From the IMG/VR virus record IMGVR_UViG_3300025632_000016, positions 1-60,144 of that record: a DNA stretch of 60,144 nucleotides; one strand, given 5' to 3'. The stretch comes from a virus. Each line of letters begins with the position of its first letter. The stretch's first letter is position 1. Below are positions 41,677-48,207 of the stretch, piece after piece. A program made the position numbers and the translations under genes. Below the pieces are notes generated by a model, which worked only from the letters and a program-made list of their open reading frames with translations, searched no databases and was not told the origin of the DNA.

Positions 41677-41907
41677 TTACCTCCGCTTCATTCTGCTTGC
41701 GCCATTAGCATCAAGAGATATAACGTTACACTTCTTAGGTATAATACCTGAATCGCTGATTTGCTTCCAGCCACCCTTTACTTTCTCGTATATATCTAAG
41801 CCTATTTTAGCCCGTTTAACACCTTCTAGTGTTTCTGAGTAAGAAGAATACTCCGCAGCATCCATTAAGTCTTGTAGCGTACTGTTTCTAATCAATTTTG
41901 TTTTCAT
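41677..41907 (-). CDS. Unknown early protein
   Basis: 76 residues, helical start (STLQDLMDAAEYSSYSETLEG), basic end. Directly downstream of the HisRS-like gene, seven bases away. Unknown. Confidence 0.6.
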   Translation of the reverse strand: MKTKLIRNSTLQDLMDAAEYSSYSETLEGVKRAKIGLDIYEKVKGGWKQISDSGIIPKKCNVISLDANGASRMKRR

Positions 41908-41913
41908 AATTAT

Positions 41914-42546
41914 CTATTTACAAAGCATTAATCTATCAAACCCAATGGCAAACCCAATTCCTCTATCATAAGCACCACCTCCGCATATCTGTTCTTGCGC
42001 TCCTAGTTGTTTACAGCGTAATTCAAAGCCTTTATCTGTATAATAACCCAATCCCCTTGTTACGGAATAATCTATCGTTATATCCTTTGTTTGAAGTTCA
42101 CAAAGTTCTTTAGATATGTCTATTAATTCTTCTTTGATTAAATCAGTAGATGGGTTTATTACTTCGCAACCAAACTGCCAAAATTCTCTGTATCTGCCCC
42201 TTTGCGGTTTTTCGTATCTCCAGCATTTCTCAAAATACCAAACTCTTATTTCTTTTTTAGCTTGCCAAAAATGATTAGCAATTAATTGAACGGTTGCCGT
42301 TGCTTCTGGTCGTAAGCATACATTCCTTCCTTTTTTATCTGGAAATACCCACATTTGATTAAGAACCTCAGAACCCGCTTTATCAACGTATATCTCTGAC
42401 GGCTCTACGCTAGGTAGCTGTATTCCCTGAAAACCGTAAGATTCAACGGTAGCTATCATTTTATTTAATAGCGTGTATCTATCTCTTACTTCGTCACCAA
42501 ATAATATTCTAGTGCCTCTTGACTGTTTCTCTATTTTATATTCCAT
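41914..42546 (-). CDS. Minimal histidyl-tRNA synthetase-like catalytic core
   Basis: 210 residues, half the usual HisRS length. In order: LRPEATATVQLI (79-90), the motif 2 block WRYEKPQRGRYREF (109-122), GCEVI (126-130), the histidine motif RGLGYYTDKGFE (164-175), CGGGAYD (188-194) and motif 3 GFAIGFDRLML (198-208). Judged against E. coli HisRS, the contacts E83, T85, R113, E131, R259, Y264 and R311 all have equivalents (E81, T83, R110, E128, R164, Y169, R205); RGLDYY has become RGLGYY. The insertion domain and the anticodon-binding domain are missing. It probably still activates histidine, but the acceptor may not be ordinary tRNA; a HisZ-like or protein-modifying role is possible. Confidence 0.85.
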   Translation of the reverse strand: MEYKIEKQSRGTRILFGDEVRDRYTLLNKMIATVESYGFQGIQLPSVEPSEIYVDKAGSEVLNQMWVFPDKKGRNVCLRPEATATVQLIANHFWQAKKEIRVWYFEKCWRYEKPQRGRYREFWQFGCEVINPSTDLIKEELIDISKELCELQTKDITIDYSVTRGLGYYTDKGFELRCKQLGAQEQICGGGAYDRGIGFAIGFDRLMLCK

Positions 42547-42548
42547 TA

Positions 42549-42746
42549 TTATCTATATTTTTTTTCAAACTCATCTATTGTTGTAATTACCTTTGGGTTG
42601 TTATACGGTATAAAGCACCATATATTTGTGTCTGAAATACGCCCAAAGAAGCCTTCATCGATATATGGGTATATTTTTTCCCCATTTAATCCCGTCATAT
42701 TCTTTAAGCCTAAATTATTTGCAAGATATTCTTTTGTTATTTTCAT
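42549..42746 (-). CDS. Unknown early protein
   Basis: 65 residues (MKITKEYLANNLGLKNMTGLNG...), two bases before the HisRS-like start, so co-translated with it. Not recognised; a partner of the HisRS-like protein is conceivable. Confidence 0.6.
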   Translation of the reverse strand: MKITKEYLANNLGLKNMTGLNGEKIYPYIDEGFFGRISDTNIWCFIPYNNPKVITTIDEFEKKYR

Positions 42747-42755
42747 TTTATTTAA

Positions 42756-42941
42756 TTATTTATCGTTTAATTCTTCTGCTAATTCTATTATTCCGTTATC
42801 TACTGTTTCCTTATGAAATCCACTTCCGTAAAGCATTGAAACAACAGCGTCTAATACTTCATCCATCGTTACATCTTGGTGGTCTAATTCAACGGAAATT
42901 TTCTTACCGTAACCCTCATATGTTATTTTAGTTGTATTCAT
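42756..42941 (-). CDS. Conserved small protein
   Basis: 61 residues: ITYEGYGKKISVELDHQDVTMDEVLDAV and YGSGFHKETV match a short conserved phage protein pattern (recalled). Acidic, alpha/beta. Function unknown. Confidence 0.65.
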   Translation of the reverse strand: MNTTKITYEGYGKKISVELDHQDVTMDEVLDAVVSMLYGSGFHKETVDNGIIELAEELNDK

Positions 42942-42944
42942 ATC

Positions 42945-43376
42945 TTAATTATTTAATAAAATATGTATTACTATTCCCACTCCAATCAAAAACACAGCTA
43001 ATAACCTTACAAAAACATAGTTTAAGCCCGTTTTAAGGTACTTTCTAGCCATCTTATCAAGAAAAGCAGTTTGTCCTATGTAAAATATTCCCTTTCCCCT
43101 TAAAACGTTTAAAAACAAGTCAAAGGAAATGCTGTATGATAATGCACAAGCTATAAGTCTTGGAACGAAGTATCCATCTTTAGGTAGAGCGTGGTGTAAT
43201 AACGCACCACCTAGTAAAAACATTAGTATAAACTTAGCTGTGTGATACAGCCATTCTAGCTTGTATTCTCTTTTTATTAGGGTGGCATCAAAAGGGGCTA
43301 TAATCATCCCTAAGGCAAACCCTCCCATCACTACTAATGCAGTGGGGTCTATTTCTATGTTATCTATTTGTATCAT
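42945..43376 (-). CDS. Four-helix membrane protein
   Basis: 143 residues with hydrophobic helices at about 13-30, 47-64, 72-92 and 120-140. Early expression from the promoter at 43381 suggests a role at the host membrane, such as superinfection exclusion. No family recognised. Confidence 0.65.
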   Translation of the reverse strand: MIQIDNIEIDPTALVVMGGFALGMIIAPFDATLIKREYKLEWLYHTAKFILMFLLGGALLHHALPKDGYFVPRLIACALSYSISFDLFLNVLRGKGIFYIGQTAFLDKMARKYLKTGLNYVFVRLLAVFLIGVGIVIHILLNN

Positions 43377-43380
43377 AATT

Positions 43381-43388
43381 CAAATGTA
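43381..43388 (-). promoter_or_regulatory. Leftward TACATTTG -7 box, near-leaderless
   Basis: Matches TAnnTTTG on the minus strand, four bases before the ATG at 43376; heads the unit with the membrane protein and the HisRS-like gene. Confidence 0.6.
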
Positions 43389-43435
43389 TTAATAATGTCT
43401 ATTCGTTAATGTTAAAAAGGGTTAAAATTGAAACA

Positions 43436-43461
43436 TTAAAACGCACCTTATGCAATGCGTT
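43436..43461 (-). terminator. Leftward hairpin, weak terminator
   Basis: Minus strand AACGCA, 10-base loop, TGCGTT followed by TTAATGTTT. It follows the gene at 43460, whose stop overlaps its edge, and precedes the promoter at 43381. Confidence 0.55.
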
Positions 43462-43678
43462 AATTCTTTATCTCTGGCTTCAACAAATCAGTAAGTAATT
43501 TACTGTATTCCACTTGCTGATACAGTAATTCATTTTCTTCATCACAGAAGGATAATTCTGCTTCATAATATTCTAGCATTGATATAAGGTATTCCATAAC
43601 CGTTCTAGTAGGGTCTGTATAATCTTCTGTGTTTATATTTATTTGTTCTCCGTTGTTTAAAAATAGTGAAAATTTCAT
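43460..43678 (-). CDS. Unknown acidic early protein
   Basis: 72 residues with helical Glu/Tyr-rich middle (YLISMLEYYEAELSFCDEE). ATG lies four bases after the -7 box at 43683. Unknown. Confidence 0.6.
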   Translation of the reverse strand: MKFSLFLNNGEQININTEDYTDPTRTVMEYLISMLEYYEAELSFCDEENELLYQQVEYSKLLTDLLKPEIKN

Positions 43679-43682
43679 ATAT

Positions 43683-43690
43683 CAAATATA
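43683..43690 (-). promoter_or_regulatory. Leftward TAnnTTTG -7 box, near-leaderless
   Basis: TATATTTG on the minus strand; four bases to the ATG at 43678. Confidence 0.6.
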
Positions 43691-43745
43691 CCCTTTTTGT
43701 TTAGGAGGAGGTTATTGACTAATAATTATATTCCGCCATAATTCT

Positions 43746-44027
43746 TCACTTATTTAAAATATTAGAGATAAAATCAAATAATGGCTTTACTTCTTTTATG
43801 TTTATGCTTATTGAGTTATGATGTCTGTTTTCGCCTACTGTAACCTCGTCAAACGTAATCGTATGAGGCTTACCATCTAAATACATAGCAGAACATATTA
43901 CATCGCTAGAAACGCCTTTAACCTCAATCCATTTAGAAATGTATCTATCCGTATTACTATCCTTACTGAATATTAAGTCTATTTCAGCTTTAGTTTTTAA
44001 TGTTTGAAGGTTATCTTCTTTTTCCAT
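43746..44027 (-). CDS. Unknown first gene of the early arm
   Basis: 93 residues, beta-rich after a charged N-terminus (SSDVICSAMYLDGKPHTITF, ENRHHNSISINI). Being the first leftward gene behind the central non-coding region it may be expressed earliest. Function unknown. Confidence 0.6.
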   Translation of the reverse strand: MEKEDNLQTLKTKAEIDLIFSKDSNTDRYISKWIEVKGVSSDVICSAMYLDGKPHTITFDEVTVGENRHHNSISINIKEVKPLFDFISNILNK

Positions 44028-44043
44028 AATTCTTTATTTAAGG

Positions 44044-44051
44044 CAAACATA
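44044..44051 (-). promoter_or_regulatory. Leftward TATGTTTG -7 box of the first early gene
   Basis: Matches TAnnTTTG on the minus strand, 16 bases before the ATG at 44027. Confidence 0.65.
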
Positions 44052-44514
44052 AATAAAGCATCCTAACGTAAAGGTTAATAGAAGTTAACTTGAAGTAACA
44101 AACTGTGACATAAAGTTATCGAACATACTAGGTCTAATTGAAAGAAAGATAGGGGAGTGCATTAAAGCGCATAGCCTAAGTAACTAACATTAGTAAACCA
44201 AATCAACAAAGAAGGCAAGACCAAAAAAAACGTTTATCTAATTAAAAAAAGCATACTGCTCGTTTTTTCTTCTGTTATTGTGAGCTTTTCTTTATTCACT
44301 CCAATAACTCCTTCTTATCCGTCACATACCTAGCGCTTAGCAGCAGCCTTTCAATTCGGTGCATGGGTTGTTACCTCGTTAAAGACATCTCAATCCTTAA
44401 ACATTGCCCACATTAACGGCGATTATAAGTTGTTCTGAGGTTATTTAACGGCTTAGTGTCCGTGTATTCAGTCAGAAATGTTTCAAAAACACTGAATTGT
44501 ATGTACCTTATATC

Positions 44515-44626
44515 TATAAAAAAACCCAAGCTAGCGGCACGACTCGCATTACTTGGGTTTCAATATTCTTTCCGAAGAAAGGGTTATGAAAAATCTTTGT
44601 GGTTATCGTGCCATTTAAGATTGGAA
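44515..44626 (-). ncRNA. Candidate small RNA with UUCG hairpin and pseudoknotted terminator
   Basis: Minus strand. A -7 box TATATTTG at 44631-44638 starts it, and a perfect 9-bp terminator stem AAACCCAAG/CTTGGGTTT (44552-44560 with 44522-44530) followed by seven T ends it, giving about 110 nt. In between are CTTTC-TTCG-GAAAG (44568-44581), a classic C(UUCG)G tetraloop hairpin, and GGCACGA (44606-44612), exactly complementary to TCGTGCC in the terminator loop (44536-44542), so an H-type pseudoknot can form. No open frame of note. Could be a regulatory RNA, an attenuator, or a host-RNA decoy. Confidence 0.7.
44522..44560 (-). terminator. Terminator of the ncRNA candidate
   Basis: Perfect 9-bp stem with a 21-base loop and seven T on the minus strand. 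The loop carries TCGTGCC, complementary to the 5' part of the RNA. Confidence 0.8.
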
Positions 44627-44630
44627 AGGA

Positions 44631-44638
44631 CAAATATA
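44631..44638 (-). promoter_or_regulatory. -7 box of the ncRNA candidate
   Basis: TATATTTG on the minus strand; no protein start follows before the terminator at 44522-44560. Confidence 0.65.
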
Positions 44639-44810
44639 AACATTTTTTTATTATACAAACACAGTAAAAGAGATAAAAAAAAGAAAAAAACATATAGTTA
44701 GATGAATGAATATTCCATCATTAACTAAAAAAACAGCTATTAATGTAGCATATAAGCGACAATTTCAATCAAAATACAGCAGTTAAATTTAATATCTATC
44801 ATTATTTAAA

Positions 44811-44818
44811 TATATTTG
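44811..44818 (+). promoter_or_regulatory. Rightward TAnnTTTG -7 box with structured leader
   Basis: TATATTTG, followed by overlapping hairpins TTAACG/CGTTAA (44821-44846) and TTAAGG/CCTTAA (44843-44866), which are mutually exclusive. About 110 bases to the first rightward gene, which also has its own box at 44915. Confidence 0.6.
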
Positions 44819-44914
44819 TTTTAACGGTATCGTACCAGTGCGTTAAGGGTTTGGATATTACCTTAACTTAGACGAAGACAGCAGTTCAGCAACGAACATT
44901 GTTATTATTTTTAT

Positions 44915-44922
44915 TAATTTTG
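44915..44922 (+). promoter_or_regulatory. TAnnTTTG -7 box, leaderless start
   Basis: TAATTTTG, six bases before the ATG at 44929. Confidence 0.6.
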
Positions 44923-44928
44923 TATCCT

Positions 44929-45312
44929 ATGAAAGGAAAGAAAAAAAAGAAAACTGAAGTAAAAAGAACTAGCAAAGGCTTAGTTAGTTCTACCAATTAC
45001 AGTTCTATAAAGAAAACAAAGAACAAGACTAAGACTAAATCCGTTAAGAACGTTAAAGACACTAGCAAGTTAACTGATTTTAGCAATTTAAGAGGTGAGA
45101 GAGTTCATCCAATAAAATCTCAGACTTTCAAAAAAAACAAAGTAAACGCTAAGAAATCAAAAAGTAGGTCTGTTAGCGTAAATACATCTGTAGGGTCAAA
45201 CGGCTCAATAACAAGAAGCGTAGTAAAAAAGAGTACTACACCGAAGAAGACGGTTACTAGGTCAAGAGCGACTGGAGCTAAGCCTGTAAGAACCGTAAGA
45301 AAGAAGAGATAG
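44929..45312 (+). CDS. Lysine-rich basic protein
   Basis: 127 residues from ATG 44929; the earlier ATG at 44899 lies upstream of the promoter box. About one third Lys/Arg, with Ser/Thr/Val and no hydrophobic core. KKSTTPKK also occurs in the shifted frame of the small basic gene at 22619, suggesting a family. Likely DNA-binding or virion-packaged; unproven. Confidence 0.7.
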   Translation: MKGKKKKKTEVKRTSKGLVSSTNYSSIKKTKNKTKTKSVKNVKDTSKLTDFSNLRGERVHPIKSQTFKKNKVNAKKSKSRSVSVNTSVGSNGSITRSVVKKSTTPKKTVTRSRATGAKPVRTVRKKR

Positions 45313-45324
45313 TATTATTTTTAG

Positions 45325-45332
45325 TATCTTTG
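45325..45332 (+). promoter_or_regulatory. TAnnTTTG -7 box
   Basis: TATCTTTG, 16 bases before the ATG at 45349. Confidence 0.7.
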
Positions 45333-45348
45333 CCTTAAACTAATTTTT

Positions 45349-46032
45349 ATGTCTGCAAATAGTTCAATAACCAACTTAACTCTAACTAACGGAGAAACAA
45401 AGCGAATATCAACCTTTTCAATAGAAAGCGTAATAGATACAGGAACATATAGAGTTGTTAAAACTTTTCTACCTACAAACAGATATAGGTCTTCAGATTC
45501 TTTAGCGGCTATAAAAGCTGAATCTGGAAGTTTATTTTCTGCAACAGAAGGTGGCGTGAGTATATTATTAAGCTCTTTAATTATAGAAAATATCATTGAT
45601 TTTAATGGTGTTTGTCAGATAATACTCCAAGGAGGAAGGAAAATAACTTTAGATGAAACTGTTTCTGTTATAGAGGCTAGGATTGATGCTTTAGGTGATA
45701 AACCTGCATTAGACCAAACAGAACAAACTTCTATTTTCATTAAAGCACCAGAGGACGGAACAGAAAAAGTAATTTTAAAAGCAGCATACCCATTTACAAT
45801 AACAGAAGTAACTACAATTTCAACAAGTGGAACTTGTACGCTTGCGGTATCAATAAACGCAACTGCATTAGGAGGTAGTTCAAATTCTGTTAGCACATCT
45901 GAGGTTAGTCAAGCACATTCAACGGACAATTCCGTTGCGATAGGAGATGATGTGAGCATTTCAATATCAAGTAATGCAAATTGCGAGGATTTAAATGTTT
46001 CACTAACGGGCGTAAGAACTTTAGCTCAATGA
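45349..46032 (+). CDS. Virion/tail surface protein
   Basis: 227 residues. The first half ends in a short coiled segment (ETVSVIEARIDAL); the second half is a beta-rich domain with Ala/Ser/Thr repeats (TSGTCTLAVSINATALGG, VAIGDDVSISISSNA) like small phage tail-surface domains. ATGA overlap with the LamG-like gene suggests a fibre pair. Confidence 0.65.
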   Translation: MSANSSITNLTLTNGETKRISTFSIESVIDTGTYRVVKTFLPTNRYRSSDSLAAIKAESGSLFSATEGGVSILLSSLIIENIIDFNGVCQIILQGGRKITLDETVSVIEARIDALGDKPALDQTEQTSIFIKAPEDGTEKVILKAAYPFTITEVTTISTSGTCTLAVSINATALGGSSNSVSTSEVSQAHSTDNSVAIGDDVSISISSNANCEDLNVSLTGVRTLAQ

Positions 46033-46676
46033 GGCATATTAGAATAGACTCAGGAACATCGCCTCTTTTTGGTAAGGCATTAAGGCTAGACGGTATCAAT
46101 CAATATGGTAATTACGCAACGCCAATAGCGATAACGACTGGCACAACTATTTCGGTTTGGTTTAAAGCTAAAGATACTAATTGGGACGGTACGCTTTTCG
46201 GAGACAGCACATCTAATACAGTAGGATGTAATATTCAGTCTCCCACATCTATTCATCTAATAAACGGTACTGCTGTAGACTTCGCTGTTCCAGCAATGTC
46301 AGCCAACACTCGCTATCATTGTATGATAGGTATAGGTGCTACAACAACTAAGTTATTTTTAAATGCCGTAGAGAGTAGCTCTGGTGCGCTATCCAATAGA
46401 TTATTTACAATCAACCAAGTCGGAAAATTCGGAACAGTAGCCCCTACTTTTTTGTTTAATGGCGAAATTGATGAAATAGCTATCTGGAATGGTTCGCACG
46501 AGGGGGTATTACAGGATGCAATAGACTTATACAACAGTGGCAACGGAGAGTTAGCCACAAATGTTATTGCATCTCCAGATGTATATACTCGGTTTAATGA
46601 CAGCGATGGCACAGATAGTAGCGGTAACGGTAACACAATGACGTTATTTAATTCACCTACGTTTCCAACATTTTAA
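46029..46676 (+). CDS. LamG/concanavalin-like lectin-domain protein
   Basis: 215 residues from ATG 46029, overlapping the previous stop by four bases. The fold pattern is that of a LamG-type jelly roll: ALRLDGINQYGNYATPI, TTISVWFKAKD, RYHCMIGIGATTTKLFLNAV, FNGEIDEIAIWNG. Such domains bind glycans; as a phage tail component it probably recognises host surface polysaccharide. A terminator follows. Confidence 0.8.
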   Translation: MRHIRIDSGTSPLFGKALRLDGINQYGNYATPIAITTGTTISVWFKAKDTNWDGTLFGDSTSNTVGCNIQSPTSIHLINGTAVDFAVPAMSANTRYHCMIGIGATTTKLFLNAVESSSGALSNRLFTINQVGKFGTVAPTFLFNGEIDEIAIWNGSHEGVLQDAIDLYNSGNGELATNVIASPDVYTRFNDSDGTDSSGNGNTMTLFNSPTFPTF

Positions 46677-46689
46677 ATTATGAAATATC

Positions 46690-46730
46690 ATCATCGGCTA
46701 AACCGATAATTGATTTTAGCGGTGATTTTT
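46690..46730 (+). terminator. Rightward terminator after the LamG-like gene
   Basis: ATCATCGGCTAAA (46690-46702) pairs with TTTAGCGGTGAT (46715-46726) with one bulge, followed by a T-run. Confidence 0.6.
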
Positions 46731-46732
46731 CT

Positions 46733-46740
46733 TACTTTTG
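46733..46740 (+). promoter_or_regulatory. TAnnTTTG -7 box, near-leaderless
   Basis: TACTTTTG, seven bases before the ATG at 46748. Confidence 0.6.
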
Positions 46741-46747
46741 CTGTTAA

Positions 46748-47212
46748 ATGATAAAAGACGACAGTAAAATATTTCTACTAGATAAGCTATTACAAACAGG
46801 GCTTATATTTAAAGACATTAAGTTATTACTTAGTTTACCTAAAACTACTAGCACAAACGAAATACGGGAGATATTATCAGCACCTCTATACAGACTAAAC
46901 ATAAGTCAAGTGATAGCTATTGCATTAGCTTTAAATAAATCCCCTTCATACGTTATTGATGCAGCGCAATTTGGCGGTAAAGACTTAATACAGATGGATG
47001 AGAAGTCTTACAATATGTGGATACATAGACTAGGAACAGAGTCATTAGAGTCAGACGTAAGAAGAAACCTGTCTTGGGCTATGGGAAAGGGTATTGACGT
47101 ACAAGAAATGATATTAGAATACCTAGACAACCACCCCGAAAAAAGAATGAGACGGCTAAAGATTAGCCCCTACCAATATAAGCTCGCTAAAGAAAGAGAA
47201 GAAGCTAAATAG
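46748..47212 (+). CDS. Helical DNA-binding-type protein, small-terminase candidate
   Basis: 154 residues, all-helical: repeated short helices resembling HTH units (NEIREILSAPLYRLNISQVI, ALALNKSPSYVIDAAQFGG) and a basic C-terminus (EKRMRRLKISPYQYKLAKER). Located at the start of the packaging side of the late arm. A small terminase subunit is possible, but no family was recognised and the gene at 49738 is a competitor. Confidence 0.55.
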   Translation: MIKDDSKIFLLDKLLQTGLIFKDIKLLLSLPKTTSTNEIREILSAPLYRLNISQVIAIALALNKSPSYVIDAAQFGGKDLIQMDEKSYNMWIHRLGTESLESDVRRNLSWAMGKGIDVQEMILEYLDNHPEKRMRRLKISPYQYKLAKEREEAK

Positions 47213-47474
47213 ACAGGTCTTGTTCAATTAAAGCCTTGTACGCTGGCACGCCCTTCCATTGTTCTTCATAACTCTCGCTATCCTTTTGAATGAATATAAT
47301 GTATCTAGGAGTGTTGGTATTTATGAAGTGTAGTTCGTCAAATGTTATTCTTGTTATGGTAGCACTCATAGAGCGTATATGCTGACCAACGGTAAATGTA
47401 AACGTTCTAATATCCCCACTATTATACTTATCGTAAGATATGGAGCGTATTTTACCAAAAATTAATTCATCCAT
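47205..47474 (-). CDS. Lone leftward gene within the late arm
   Basis: 89 residues on the minus strand, overlapping the end of the preceding gene by eight bases. ATG 47474 has an A/T-rich leader and codon choice is like the phage's true genes. Sequence is beta-rich (IRTFTFTVGQHIRSM, ELHFINTNTPRYIIFIQK). Its transcript would oppose the late arm. No consensus -7 box was found for it. Function unknown. Confidence 0.6.
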   Translation of the reverse strand: MDELIFGKIRSISYDKYNSGDIRTFTFTVGQHIRSMSATITRITFDELHFINTNTPRYIIFIQKDSESYEEQWKGVPAYKALIEQDLSI

Positions 47475-47499
47475 AATGTAATTTGATTGATTTTAAATA

Positions 47500-47507
47500 T
47501 ATATTTG
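47500..47507 (+). promoter_or_regulatory. TAnnTTTG -7 box
   Basis: TATATTTG; excludes the TTG at 47483 as start and leaves a 29-base A-rich leader to ATG 47537. Confidence 0.65.
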
Positions 47508-47536
47508 TGGAAACAAAAATACAAAATGTACAAGTA

Positions 47537-47890
47537 ATGGATTCGCTAAGTAAAATGTTAAATCGGTTAAGACCAAATAATCCGCTATTTAAGGAGCAGC
47601 TTATATCCATAACATCGGTTTACTGCGATGTATTTGACTCCGATACTGTGATGCGGCATTTAGCTGAAGGAACTTTGCGAGAAGAAAAGAACGGAGATGG
47701 CATAGCATATATTCCCTGCATTGAATACTCAAAAGATTTAAACGACTATATATACCCAACAGAAATTATTATAGGGGATGATATTGTAATTCCATTTCCG
47801 CAAGACATAGAGGAATTTAGGTCAATGTGTTTAGCACACGGAATAAAAGTAAGGTTAAATAATCATACAGCACAAAAACTATTTAGATAA
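47537..47890 (+). CDS. Unknown protein
   Basis: 117 residues from ATG 47537 (MDSLSKMLNRLRPNN...), chosen because it follows the -7 box at 47500. Alpha/beta composition with an acidic middle. One-base overlap with the next gene. Not recognised. Confidence 0.6.
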   Translation: MDSLSKMLNRLRPNNPLFKEQLISITSVYCDVFDSDTVMRHLAEGTLREEKNGDGIAYIPCIEYSKDLNDYIYPTEIIIGDDIVIPFPQDIEEFRSMCLAHGIKVRLNNHTAQKLFR

Positions 47891-48084
47891 TGGGATATTA
47901 TACAGACGACCAAGATAGAGAAGATATAGACGTTTTGCTACACGAAATGCACATAGCATCCGATTTAGGAATAAACCCTACAAAACATGAAATAAAGCAG
48001 TCTATTTTAGACAAGAATAGATTGGAGTTAGCTATTAAAGAAATAGACGAAGATTACTATAAAGAAATATGTCCTTATGAATAA
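47890..48084 (+). CDS. Small acidic helical protein
   Basis: 64 residues, Asp/Glu-rich, helical (DVLLHEMHIASDLGINPTKH). One-base overlap upstream. A 16-codon reading (48077-48127) overlaps its end, too short to assert. Unknown. Confidence 0.6.
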   Translation: MGYYTDDQDREDIDVLLHEMHIASDLGINPTKHEIKQSILDKNRLELAIKEIDEDYYKEICPYE

Positions 48085-48153
48085 AGAAATTGAATTTATC
48101 GAAAATATACTGGCACTAACCAAGTAATTTTTATTGTTTCTAACAAAAGGCTC

Positions 48154-48173
48154 AGTCACGTTTTAATGTGACT
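48154..48173 (+). terminator. Hairpin with GTTTTAAT loop
   Basis: AGTCAC-GTTTTAAT-GTGACT, perfect 6-bp stem. The same loop occurs in a minus-strand hairpin at 29651-29668. It follows a gene and precedes a promoter, but lacks a long T-run, so termination is uncertain. Confidence 0.5.
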
Positions 48174-48195
48174 TTAGCTAAAGTTATAAAATGCT

Positions 48196-48203
48196 TATCT
48201 TTG
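48196..48203 (+). promoter_or_regulatory. TAnnTTTG -7 box, leaderless ATC start
   Basis: TATCTTTG; four bases separate it from the ATC at 48208. Confidence 0.6.
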
Positions 48204-48207
48204 TAGC

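Larger units (their letters stand above)
44028..44898. other. Central 870-bp divergent non-coding region
   Basis: Both transcription arms start here. It contains the leftward box TATGTTTG at 44044-44051, the ncRNA candidate at 44515-44638, hairpins such as TTCAGT/ACTGAA (44467-44496), and the rightward promoter at 44811. A 22-codon leftward reading from 44363 was seen but is weak. No convincing protein gene. Confidence 0.6.

Noticed and set aside
44340-44365. 22-codon leftward frame and a following GTG frame near 44290-44363
   Set aside because: Very short, no promoter box, no coupling to known genes.
44456-44701. Open frame of 81 codons on the plus strand
   Set aside because: It runs antisense through the ncRNA terminator and UUCG hairpin, has no -7 box or A-rich leader, and ends in a low-complexity Lys run.
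46029-46676. Endo-sialidase or depolymerase call for the LamG-like protein
   Set aside because: Only a binding-type jelly-roll pattern is visible; no catalytic residues could be identified.
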